From assembly GCA_012271135.1 (NCBI GenBank), contig JAAXGZ010000113.1, forward strand, positions 1 through 59,428: a stretch of 59,428 nucleotides of DNA. Direction: 5' to 3'. Below the pieces are notes generated by a model. It made no database searches, had not been told where the DNA came from, and saw only the letters and a list, made by a program, of their open reading frames with translations. This DNA is from Caldilineales bacterium (GTDB lineage Bacteria; Chloroflexota; Anaerolineae; Caldilineales; Caldilineaceae). The first letter of the stretch is position 1. Each line of letters opens with the position of its first letter. Of the stretch, positions 33,567 to 41,924 are shown one piece after another. The position numbers and the translations under genes were made by a program.

Positions 33567-35873
33567 ATGCCTTCGATGCCCTTCCCGCTGCCGGATCCCG
33601 GCGCTGTCGCCCAGGAACTGGCGCTGCTTGTGCGCACCGGCGATCATCCACTGTTCACTGCGGTTGGCGACCGTTGCGGACGGGAGCCGACATCCCGTTC
33701 ACTGTGGCATCGGTTCATTGCCCGGCCGGACAGCCAAATGGCTGCGTTGGCCACGTGGCTGCAGGCCGAATTGGATCGCCATCCCGGCTTCGCACGCGAC
33801 ATGGCATCGCTTTGGCACCAGTTGCAACTCAAGCAGGGACGGCTGGCCAGTCCCGTGCATCCAACCCCGGCCCAGCCCTCGGGCACCCGAAGTCGGGAGC
33901 GCGACCACGGATCCGCCATGCCACTCCTCCATGCCCTGCCGACCGGGATCCGGAACCTGTGGACAGTCGGCGTTGGACCGGAGATCACCGACTCCCTTGT
34001 GGCGTTTGTCACGCGGGAGCACAGGGAACAGGATCTGCCCGCACGCGGCCGCATCCTGGCCGAACACATGGCGAACTACCTGCGGCTCTCGGACCAACCC
34101 GATCCCGGTGATGATCAGACCCCCCGCTACCACGACCGCCTCCTGCTCGACCTGCTGGAGGATCATCTGGCCCTGGACACGGAACCACCGCGCGTGCGCG
34201 GCACGCGCGACGGCATACCGTCCCCCGTTCCCGAACCCGCCCCTGCCGCCAAGCAACCCCTAAAGGACACCCTGACCCGCCACGCAGAACTGGAGTGTCC
34301 CGATCGGGTTTGGATCGGCACGCCCCTGGTGCCGATCATGGTCCGTCTCCTGGCACCGGATCCCGATGATCCGGCCGCGCGCCTGGCCATGGAACTGCAT
34401 CCGGACCTTCCCATCCACATCTGGCTAACGGCACCGGGCTTCGACGTGCTGGGATCCCAGCTGTACACCCTCTGGCTGGAACCCGACGCGCCGCGGCAGG
34501 AGATCACGTTCGAACTTCAGCCCCGAACGGCCGGCGCGGCCCACCTGATGGTGCAGTTCCTGCAGGAAGGGACTCCGCTCGGCTCGATCATGGCACGCAT
34601 CGAAATCGAAGAACAGGTCACCACCACGGTCAAAAATCGCTTCGTGCGGGCCGACCACCTCGCGGTCGGGGACAAGTCCGAGTCTCCGGACCTGACCCTC
34701 TTCGTGCACTACGACATGATGCAGGCCCAGCCCCGACTGCTCTTCAACCTGTACCGGGACGGCCAACTGTCGGAAAGCTGGCCCCCCGCCGTCCTGCACG
34801 CGGACACCCGCAGCTACCACGCCGAGATCTACCAGCGGCTGTCGGACCTGACCGATGTGTTCGACATCCAGCGGGACAGTCCCGACACCATGGAGGCGGT
34901 GGACCGCCAGTTGCGCAGCTTGGGACAAAGCCTGTGGAATGACCTGATTCCCGAGGGCCTGCAGCAGTTGTACGCCCTGGAACGGGCGGAATGGCACGGC
35001 CGTTCCCTGCTCGTGGTGACCGACGAGCCCCACATCCCCTGGGAACTGATGTGGCCCTACGGCTACCAGGGCGAAAGCTGGGAGGATGAACTGCCCTGGT
35101 GCATGTCGATGCGCATGACCCGCTGGCTGCACCAGGACAGCGAAGGCGCGGGCCTCCACGGACCGCCTTCCCAACTGGAGATCGAGCGATTTGCGTTCGC
35201 AGGTCCGAGCGACCTGTCCCTGGCGGCGATCGAAACGGAAGGCCGTCAGCTGCGGACCCTCATGCAAACAGCCGGGATCCGCGATGCCGGCCTGGACCTC
35301 GGTTCACTCGCCCGTATTCAGGCACTGCTCGAGAGCGGGGACTACGACTGGCTGCACCTGGCTTCCCACGGGGAATTTTCGGCCGAGCGGCCGGACACCG
35401 GGTCGGCCATCCTGCTGGAGGGCGGAGAGGCCCTGGCGCCCGACGCGCTGATCGGGCCCCAGGTACAGGGACACATCTTCCGGCAACGGCCGTCGTTCGT
35501 GCTCAACGCCTGCCATGCCGGTCGCCAGGGCTGGGCCCTGACCCAGTTGGGCGGCTGGGTCAACAGACTGGTGGGTTCGGGCGCCGGTCTGTTTGTAGGC
35601 CCCTTATGGACGGTTACGGACAGCTCCGCCCAACTCTTCGCCGTTCAGTTCTATGAACGGCTGCTGGCCGGCGACACGGTGGCCGAGGCCCTGCACGCGG
35701 CCCGCAGGAAAATCCGGGAGCTGGGCGACCCCACCTGGCTGGCCTACAGTGCCTATGCCCATCCTAACGCACGGCTGATGCGCACCGCGGGGCCCGGATC
35801 AGACCACGGCCAGGCTCCTTTCATGGACGAGACCGACCATAGCCTCCCCAACGACGGCAATCTGGGTGCCTGA
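33567..35873 (+). CDS. CHAT-domain (caspase-like) protease with uncharacterised N-terminal domains
   Basis: A 768-residue protein whose C-terminal third (about 480-755) is a CHAT peptidase domain of clan CD. The catalytic His is in LHLASHGEF (His601) and the nucleophile in VLNACHAGR (Cys649), followed by FVGPLWTVTDSSAQLFAVQFYERLLAG, a family signature. Ahead of it come an Asp/His/Arg-rich N-terminal helical part (about 1-230), a Pro-rich linker, and a beta-rich segment (about 240-350, PDRVWIGTPLVPIMVRLL to GSIMARIEIEEQ) seen in other CHAT proteins. I do not recognise the N-terminal domain. The start at 33567 is uncertain; the frame is open upstream. CHAT proteases execute host-protein cleavage in several defence systems, so its place after a nuclease/ATPase pair is notable. 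Confidence 0.85.
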   Translation: MPSMPFPLPDPGAVAQELALLVRTGDHPLFTAVGDRCGREPTSRSLWHRFIARPDSQMAALATWLQAELDRHPGFARDMASLWHQLQLKQGRLASPVHPTPAQPSGTRSRERDHGSAMPLLHALPTGIRNLWTVGVGPEITDSLVAFVTREHREQDLPARGRILAEHMANYLRLSDQPDPGDDQTPRYHDRLLLDLLEDHLALDTEPPRVRGTRDGIPSPVPEPAPAAKQPLKDTLTRHAELECPDRVWIGTPLVPIMVRLLAPDPDDPAARLAMELHPDLPIHIWLTAPGFDVLGSQLYTLWLEPDAPRQEITFELQPRTAGAAHLMVQFLQEGTPLGSIMARIEIEEQVTTTVKNRFVRADHLAVGDKSESPDLTLFVHYDMMQAQPRLLFNLYRDGQLSESWPPAVLHADTRSYHAEIYQRLSDLTDVFDIQRDSPDTMEAVDRQLRSLGQSLWNDLIPEGLQQLYALERAEWHGRSLLVVTDEPHIPWELMWPYGYQGESWEDELPWCMSMRMTRWLHQDSEGAGLHGPPSQLEIERFAFAGPSDLSLAAIETEGRQLRTLMQTAGIRDAGLDLGSLARIQALLESGDYDWLHLASHGEFSAERPDTGSAILLEGGEALAPDALIGPQVQGHIFRQRPSFVLNACHAGRQGWALTQLGGWVNRLVGSGAGLFVGPLWTVTDSSAQLFAVQFYERLLAGDTVAEALHAARRKIRELGDPTWLAYSAYAHPNARLMRTAGPGSDHGQAPFMDETDHSLPNDGNLGA

Positions 35874-36704
35874 AGCCGGAGACATCGGCGAACGGGGGAG
35901 GCCCCCATCGCGGCCCTGCAGTGCCATCACAGCCCTTACGGCAGCCGGCAGGTTGTCGCCCTCAATGGCGTTCCAAAGCGGCAGCAGCCGGTGGTGCAAT
36001 GCCAAGGCCAGCTCGTGGTCGCCGGTCTGAACCGCATCCCACAGAGCCACGCAGGTGGCCGGGGCGGCGGCGAGGATGGCGGCGATGGCACCTTGGGCTC
36101 CCAGGCAGAAGGACGGATACAGCAAGGCGTCGACCGCCGACAGGATGGTGTCTTCCGGATCCGACAGCAGCAGCAGATCTGCCAGCAGCTTCATGTCGCC
36201 CGCGCTTTGCTTGACCCCCTGTACCGCGGGCACCTCGCGCATGATGCGCGTCAGAAGCTGCGGCGACAGGTAGATGTGCGGCACCACGTTGTAGATCAGG
36301 ATCGGAGTGTCCACCACCTCGGCCATCGAGGCGAAATGGCGGAGGTGCATCTCGTCGGTCGGCTTGAACAGATAGTGCACTGGTGTGACTTGCAGGGCGG
36401 CCACATCCAGATCCGCCAACAGCCGCACGCGATTGCGGGCCTGCCGCGTGCTGTCCACTATGACCCCGGCGATGATAGGTACGCGGCCCGCCGCGGCCTC
36501 GACGGCCGTCCCGACCGCCGTGCGCAATTCCTCGTCGGTCAGGGTGTGGCCTTCCCCGGTGCTGCCACCCACGGCCAGTCCGTGGACCCCGGCGCCCTCG
36601 ATCAGGTACTCCACGTCGGCGGCCAGCGCCGCCGTATCCAACTCTTCCCGGTCATCGAAGGGGGTGACCATGGGCGGGATGATGCCAAACAGGCTTTCAA
36701 TCAT
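35799..36704 (-). CDS. Dihydrodipicolinate synthase/N-acetylneuraminate lyase family aldolase
   Basis: A 301-residue class I aldolase of the DapA/NanA superfamily. The pyruvate-binding GGSTGEG motif is near residue 47, the catalytic Tyr in ILIYNVVPHIYL, and the Schiff-base Lys in VQGVKQSAGD. The start at 36704 (MIESLFGIIPPMVTPFDD) matches the family N-terminus. The genuine DapA step is not assured, since many such proteins act on other 2-oxo acids. Its 3' end overlaps the convergent CHAT gene by 75 bases. Confidence 0.88.
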   Translation of the reverse strand: MIESLFGIIPPMVTPFDDREELDTAALAADVEYLIEGAGVHGLAVGGSTGEGHTLTDEELRTAVGTAVEAAAGRVPIIAGVIVDSTRQARNRVRLLADLDVAALQVTPVHYLFKPTDEMHLRHFASMAEVVDTPILIYNVVPHIYLSPQLLTRIMREVPAVQGVKQSAGDMKLLADLLLLSDPEDTILSAVDALLYPSFCLGAQGAIAAILAAAPATCVALWDAVQTGDHELALALHHRLLPLWNAIEGDNLPAAVRAVMALQGRDGGLPRSPMSPASGTQIAVVGEAMVGLVHERSLAVV

Positions 36705-36754
36705 GGTGGCGGTGTCCGATGGTTTACAGGGTTGGGGGTTGGGGCGGGCCGTTA

Positions 36755-37048
36755 TCAGGCGGTCAGCAGGCCTGCGGCAATCTCGTCCCATTCGTCCGTC
36801 AGGGATACCTCCGACGGTGGTTTGCCGGCCCGGCCGTACCAGTACCGGGCGTTGGGCAGATCCCCTTCCTCGCGATGCAGCCAGGCATGCACCCAGGCGG
36901 ATCCGTTGGCATCGTCCTGATCCTGCAGCAAGTCGTGGGAACGATGCCACTCTCCCTTGCCGGCCCACCACAAGGCCTCCAGGGGCACTCCAAGACCCGT
37001 CGGCGGGGCCTCCTGTTCAAGCGATGCGCGAAAACCTTGGGCGTCCAT
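36755..37048 (-). CDS. Small conserved protein of unknown function
   Basis: A 97-residue protein with a pattern I recall from short conserved hypothetical proteins in many bacteria: LEALWWAGKGEWHRSHDLLQDQDDANGSAWVHAWLHREEGDLPNARYWYGRAG followed by EWDEIAAGLL, here quoted in parts: ALWWAGKGEW, AWVHAWLHREEGD and ARYWYGRAG. The Trp/His-rich helical pattern resembles a TPR-like repeat. It lies between PepT and the DapA-like gene on the same strand, probably in one transcript. No function is assigned. Confidence 0.75.
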   Translation of the reverse strand: MDAQGFRASLEQEAPPTGLGVPLEALWWAGKGEWHRSHDLLQDQDDANGSAWVHAWLHREEGDLPNARYWYGRAGKPPSEVSLTDEWDEIAAGLLTA

Positions 37049-37090
37049 GACCGTGTCCTGCTGGTTGACGGAAAAGGCACCGCGCCTGGT

Positions 37091-38338
37091 TCAGGCCTCG
37101 GTCCACAACTCCGCGATGCGAAGGCAGGTGCGGACCGCCAGCGCCATGTCCTGGATCGTAACCCACTCCAGAGGGCCGTGCACATCGTGCATGCCTGTGA
37201 ACAGGTTGGGGGTGGGCACCCCTTTTTCGGTGAGCCTAGAGCCGTCGGTGCCGCCCCGGATGGGCTCGTCCACCGGTTCAAGGCCGGTGTCGCGCATGGC
37301 CTGCCGGGCGATCTCCACCGGGGTCATGTCCTCCTGCAGCCACTGCCCCATGTTGTGGTACTGAGCCTTGATGTCGCAGCGGATGTCGGCGCGCGGATGG
37401 GCCGCCTGCATGGTCTCGGCCAGCAGAGTCAGCACCTTCCCGTGTTCCGCCAAACGATCGTTGTCGAAGTCGCGCAGGATGTAGCGGAGTTCGGCCTCGG
37501 CCGCGTTGCCCGTCATCTCGTACAGGTGGATGAAACCCTCCCGGTCCTTCGTGGTCTCCGGCGTTCGGGCATGTTCCGGCAGTGCGGCGTGGAACTTGGC
37601 AGCCAGCGTACAGGCATTGACCAAATCGTGATAGGCCGTCCCGGGATGCACCGAGACGCCGCGGAACGTCACGACGGCCATGTTCGCCGAAAAGGTTTCG
37701 CTGGATATCTCGCCGGTGTTGCCGCCATCCAGGGTGTAGGCCCAGCGCGCGTCCAGATCCCCCGGCGTCAGGTGGTCCACGCCCCGGCCGATTTCCTCGT
37801 CCGGAGTAAAGCAGAGGCGGATGCGTCCGTGTTCCGTACCGGACTTCTCCAGTAGGCTGCGCGCCATGCCCATCACGATTGCAACGCCGGCCTTGTCGTC
37901 GGCGCCCAGCAGTGTATTCCCGCTGGCAGTCACGATGTCCTGGCCAATCTTGGCCTTCAGATCGGGGGAACGCTCCGATGACAGCACCAGGGACCCGTCT
38001 TTGGGGAAAGTGATGGGCGTGCCATCCCAGGATCGGTGGACGCGCGGTTCGACCCCTAGGCCGGGAAACGCTTCCGTAGTGTCCACATGGGCCATGAAGG
38101 CGATCGTCGGTGCCTCGCCACCGCCTGCGGTGGCGGGAATGGTGGCCAACAGCGTGGCGTAGTCGGTCAGCTGTACATCCTCGGCTCCGAGTTGTTGAAG
38201 TTCCACTTCCAACATGCGCAGCAGATCCAACTGCCGTTCGGTCGAGGGGACGGATGTCGAGTCGGCATCCGACTCCGTGTCCACCTGCACGTAGCGGAGG
38301 AAGCGCTCCTCCAAGTCCCGGTGCAAATCGAATGTCAT
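37091..38338 (-). CDS. pepT: Peptidase T (tripeptide aminopeptidase)
   Basis: A 415-residue M20B metallopeptidase that removes the N-terminal residue of tripeptides in the cytoplasm. Zinc-binding and catalytic motifs are visible: FMAHVDTTE (His84, Asp86), LLGADDKAG (bridging Asp), FTPDEEIG (general base Glu and zinc Glu), YTLDGG, and GMHDVHGPLEWV (C-terminal His). The dimerisation domain lies between. Length and motif order match PepT throughout. It is divergent from the SMP-30 gene, and the small 97-residue gene follows it. Confidence 0.95.
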   Translation of the reverse strand: MTFDLHRDLEERFLRYVQVDTESDADSTSVPSTERQLDLLRMLEVELQQLGAEDVQLTDYATLLATIPATAGGGEAPTIAFMAHVDTTEAFPGLGVEPRVHRSWDGTPITFPKDGSLVLSSERSPDLKAKIGQDIVTASGNTLLGADDKAGVAIVMGMARSLLEKSGTEHGRIRLCFTPDEEIGRGVDHLTPGDLDARWAYTLDGGNTGEISSETFSANMAVVTFRGVSVHPGTAYHDLVNACTLAAKFHAALPEHARTPETTKDREGFIHLYEMTGNAAEAELRYILRDFDNDRLAEHGKVLTLLAETMQAAHPRADIRCDIKAQYHNMGQWLQEDMTPVEIARQAMRDTGLEPVDEPIRGGTDGSRLTEKGVPTPNLFTGMHDVHGPLEWVTIQDMALAVRTCLRIAELWTEA

Positions 38339-38458
38339 GGGGTTTCTCCGGTCGTGGCAGCAAGCTGGCCGGAATACAGGTACGGCCTAGCCTAGAATAA
38401 ACCGATCGGCCGCCCTCGGAGAGGCGACCGTTGCAGGCAATGCAAAGGATCGGACGGC

Positions 38459-39454
38459 ATGAATGACCAACAACGGCAACTCGGGGAAGCAGTGGCACAG
38501 CGTGACTGGATCAACGGGGTGACCCGCTATCCGGACCCCGCGGTGGAAGTTGTGGACGACAGCTTCCGGCACTACATCAACGCCAACGCCGCCTTGGAGC
38601 GCCTCTGGACCGGTGCCAGGTGGACCGAGGGGCCGGTTTGGTTCGGCGACCGAAACAGCCTGCTGTTCAGCGACATCCCCAACAACCGCATCATGTGTTG
38701 GCATGCGCCAACGGGCCAGACCACTGTCTACCGGGAGCCGTCCAACAACACCAACGGACACACCCGGGATCGCGAGGGTCGCTTGGTTTCCTGCGAGCAC
38801 CGAACGCGCCGCGTCACGCGCACGGAACATGACGGCTCCGTCACCGTGCTGGCCGATTCCTACCAGGGAAAACGCCTCAACGCGCCCAACGACGTGGTGG
38901 TCAAGTCCGACGGCAGCGTCTGGTTCACGGATCCCGGCTACGGCATCCTGCACAACTACGAAGGCGGAGTTGCGGAATCCGAGCTTCCGACCAACGTGTA
39001 TCGCCTGGATCCCCTGTCGGGCCGGCTTGAAGCGGTCGTCACCGACTTTGCCAAGCCGAACGGCCTCTGCTTCTCCCCCGATGAATCACTCCTCTACATC
39101 AGCGATACGGCCACCAGCCACGATCCGGATGGCAATGCCCACATCCGGGTGTTTGAGGTTGACGGTGACTCGGTGCGCGGCGGCCGGGAGTTTGTGGACA
39201 TGCGTCCGGCGGTGTCCGACGGGTTCCGGGCAGACATGGACGGCAACATCTGGACCAGTTCCGGCTGGGCCGGCCCGGGCCTGGACGGAGTACAGGTGTT
39301 CAACCCGGCCGGAGACCTCATCGGCCGCATCCACCTGCCGGAAATCTGCGCCAACGTCTGCTTCGGCGGTCCCCACCGCAACCGGCTGTTCATGATGGGC
39401 AGCCAGTCGGTCTACCATCTGTGGACGGAAGCCATCGGGGCTCAGCGTCCGTAA
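38459..39454 (+). CDS. SMP-30/gluconolactonase family hydrolase
   Basis: A 331-residue six-bladed propeller lactonase. Signatures include EGPVWFGDRNSLLFSDIPNNRIMCW (quoted start EGPVWF), the metal Glu in TEGP, NGHTRDREGRLVSCEH, LNAPNDVVVKSDGSVWFTDPGYG and KPNGLCFSPDESLLYISD, here as short motifs NAPNDVVV and PNGLCFSPDE. Members open sugar lactones with a divalent metal. There is no signal peptide, so it is cytoplasmic. It is the last metabolic gene before the accessory island. Confidence 0.9.
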   Translation: MNDQQRQLGEAVAQRDWINGVTRYPDPAVEVVDDSFRHYINANAALERLWTGARWTEGPVWFGDRNSLLFSDIPNNRIMCWHAPTGQTTVYREPSNNTNGHTRDREGRLVSCEHRTRRVTRTEHDGSVTVLADSYQGKRLNAPNDVVVKSDGSVWFTDPGYGILHNYEGGVAESELPTNVYRLDPLSGRLEAVVTDFAKPNGLCFSPDESLLYISDTATSHDPDGNAHIRVFEVDGDSVRGGREFVDMRPAVSDGFRADMDGNIWTSSGWAGPGLDGVQVFNPAGDLIGRIHLPEICANVCFGGPHRNRLFMMGSQSVYHLWTEAIGAQRP

Positions 39455-39564
39455 TCCTGTATACATGGCTGGCACTGCCGGCAACCATTGTCGCCAATAC
39501 CACAGTTCGACTGCTCTGAAGGCTAAAGCGGTCTATACACTTCTTGTGTTTTCTGGAGGATTTC

Positions 39565-41523
39565 ATGTTCAAGACCAACCCCGTTTCATTGAAAGAGCTG
39601 CTCATGAACGTCGATAGCGGCAAGATCCGACTGCCCGATTTCCAACGAGGCTGGGTGTGGGATGACGACCGCATCCGCGGGTTATTGGCCAGCATCTCGC
39701 GGGGGTTTCCGGTGGGTGCGATTATGACATTGGAAGCCGGAGGAGACATTCGGTTGAGAAGCCGGATGATTGAAGGAGCCACTGAAAGCCCAAAGGTTCA
39801 GCCTGATTCCTTTCTGCTGGACGGCCAGCAACGGCTGACATCACTGTATCAGTCGCTTCAGCATAAGGATGCCGTGGAAACGCACGACAATCGAGGACGG
39901 CGCATTCGACGTTGGTACTACATCGACATGCTGGCGGCGATGAATTCCGATGTCGCAAGAGAGGATGTGATTGTCAGTGTTCCCGAGGACCGGAAGGAAA
40001 CTGGGAACTTCGGGCGTGAGGTTGTCAGAGACCTTTCCTGTCGCGAATTTGAGTATGAACATCACATGATGCCAACGGAGCTGTTGTTGAGTGGAAGTTT
40101 GGATTGGGTACTTGGGTACATCGGCCATTGGAACGGTCGAGATCACGAACACCCCGAAGGTAACGGAAGTGCTTTTTGTCAAAGATTTAATCAGACACTA
40201 ATAAGCGAATTCGGAAACTACGATCTCCCTGTGATCCGTCTAGACAAAGAAACGCCCAAGGAAGCTGTTTGCACTGTTTTTGAAAAGGTGAACACAGGAG
40301 GTGTAACGCTGTCGATGTTCGAGCTGGTTACGGCATCATTCGCTGCCCAGGACGAAGACTTCTCATTGCGAGAGGACTGGGATGCTCGAAAGAGGCGTTT
40401 GCACGACAACTACGGCGCCTTGCAGAGAATCGAAGGGGACCAATTCCTGCAGGCAGTCACTTTGCTGATCACTCAAGAACAGCGCAAACAGCGGATTAAG
40501 GAAGGACGTCCTCAAAACCGAATACCGGCCATTAATTGCAGAAAGATCGATATTCTGGATTTAAATGTTTTTGATTATCATAATTGGGCCGATCGTGTCG
40601 AAAACGGCTTTGTCGAAGCAGCCAAGTTCCTGCTCAACCAGTTTGTCTTCACCAAGCAAGATGTACCCTACACGTCCCAACTCGTCCCGCTGGCTGCCCT
40701 GCATGTGGAGCTGGGCGTGGAATTGGAACCGGCCAAGGCGAAAGCGAAGCTGGAAAAGTGGTTTTGGTCCGGGATTTTCGGAGAGGCATACGGGAGCGCA
40801 GTGGAGACCCAGTACGCCAATGACTTGGCTCAAGTGGCCGCGTGGGTACGGGGAGGTCCGGAACCCACGCTGGTAAACGAAGCCAACTTTGTACCGGAAC
40901 GGTTGCTGTCCCTCCGAACCCGGAATAGTGCAGCCTACAAGGGACTGTACGCCTTGCAGATGAAGAGTGGAGCAGCTGACTGGCGCACCGCCAACCCACT
41001 GTTGTCCGCTACTTGGTATCAGGGCAACATCGACATCCACCACATCTTTCCTAAAGCCTGGTGTAACCGATCAACACCACCCATACCACCTTGGCTGTAC
41101 AACTCCATCATCAACAAAACCCCGATCGACGCGACAACCAATCAAAAGATTGGCGGGAGTGCCCCGTCAGTGTACTTGCGCAGTTTGGAAAAGGATATCG
41201 ACAAGGAAATGTTGTACGACATCTTGCGGTCCCACTGGCTAAAGCCCGAATTGCTAGCCGCTGACCAGTTCGCGGATTGTTTTGTGGAACGGGGAGAGGC
41301 AATGCTCGAATTGATTGGTCAGGCCATGGGCAAGGCCATTCCCAGTGGCAGGGAGTCCTTCTCAAGCGCGCTGTCCTCGGTAGGGATTGAACAGCAACTT
41401 GACGAGTTTGATGATCCAATAGACGAACCCGACGTTGCTGGAGAGTGGGTTTACCAGGGTCCAGGTGTTGCCGCGGACCAGCCCCCCATAGACAAACCTG
41501 GTGATGGGGTTCACAGCCAATGA
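39565..41523 (+). CDS. DUF262-HNH protein, GmrSD-like type IV restriction factor
   Basis: A 652-residue protein with an N-terminal DUF262 (ParB-like nucleotide-binding) domain: LPDFQRGWVW (23-32) and DGQQRLTSLY (86-95). The C-terminal part has an HNH nuclease-type IDIHHIFPK (His492, His493) followed by an Asn-rich stretch (NSIINKTPIDATTNQK). This is the domain order of single-chain GmrSD/SspE-like enzymes that cleave modified or unmodified phage DNA with nucleotide hydrolysis. GGAGGA precedes the ATG. It appears intact, is more AT-rich than the metabolic genes before it, and opens the defence island. The target modification cannot be predicted. Confidence 0.85.
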   Translation: MFKTNPVSLKELLMNVDSGKIRLPDFQRGWVWDDDRIRGLLASISRGFPVGAIMTLEAGGDIRLRSRMIEGATESPKVQPDSFLLDGQQRLTSLYQSLQHKDAVETHDNRGRRIRRWYYIDMLAAMNSDVAREDVIVSVPEDRKETGNFGREVVRDLSCREFEYEHHMMPTELLLSGSLDWVLGYIGHWNGRDHEHPEGNGSAFCQRFNQTLISEFGNYDLPVIRLDKETPKEAVCTVFEKVNTGGVTLSMFELVTASFAAQDEDFSLREDWDARKRRLHDNYGALQRIEGDQFLQAVTLLITQEQRKQRIKEGRPQNRIPAINCRKIDILDLNVFDYHNWADRVENGFVEAAKFLLNQFVFTKQDVPYTSQLVPLAALHVELGVELEPAKAKAKLEKWFWSGIFGEAYGSAVETQYANDLAQVAAWVRGGPEPTLVNEANFVPERLLSLRTRNSAAYKGLYALQMKSGAADWRTANPLLSATWYQGNIDIHHIFPKAWCNRSTPPIPPWLYNSIINKTPIDATTNQKIGGSAPSVYLRSLEKDIDKEMLYDILRSHWLKPELLAADQFADCFVERGEAMLELIGQAMGKAIPSGRESFSSALSSVGIEQQLDEFDDPIDEPDVAGEWVYQGPGVAADQPPIDKPGDGVHSQ

Positions 41524-41924
41524 TGGACAATGACAGACATGACATGCCGTGGTCTTCTCGTAGCACGTGGTCATACAGCGGCGGCACTGGTCGGCGCGGT
41601 GGTTCCGATCCGTGTCCGTTGCAATGGTCATAGGCGGAATCTCGTCAGCACCCTATCATGGGTCATGTCAAACATCCGCAGGAAGAAGGAGGATGTCAAT
41701 GCCTTGTTCAGACCGCCCTGCAACTCATCCACCTGCTAGCCAAAAGGTAAGCCAAGTGAACGCCTTAGTCGAGACCAAACCTACACGGGAAAACCGATAA
41801 GTGTGCTCTGCCTACCCATCGCTGCATACTCGCGGGATTGAGCCGGTGCTCCAAACCAAGCAGAAACCGATAGTTTGACTTCGACAGGACACGCATCAAC
41901 TGCGTTCCGATAACCCATGTCCAG
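41524..41924. other. Gene-free stretch
   Basis: No recognisable gene, RNA or clear terminator lies in these 400 bases between the convergent DUF262 gene and the remains of the MmeI-like gene. Confidence 0.35.
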
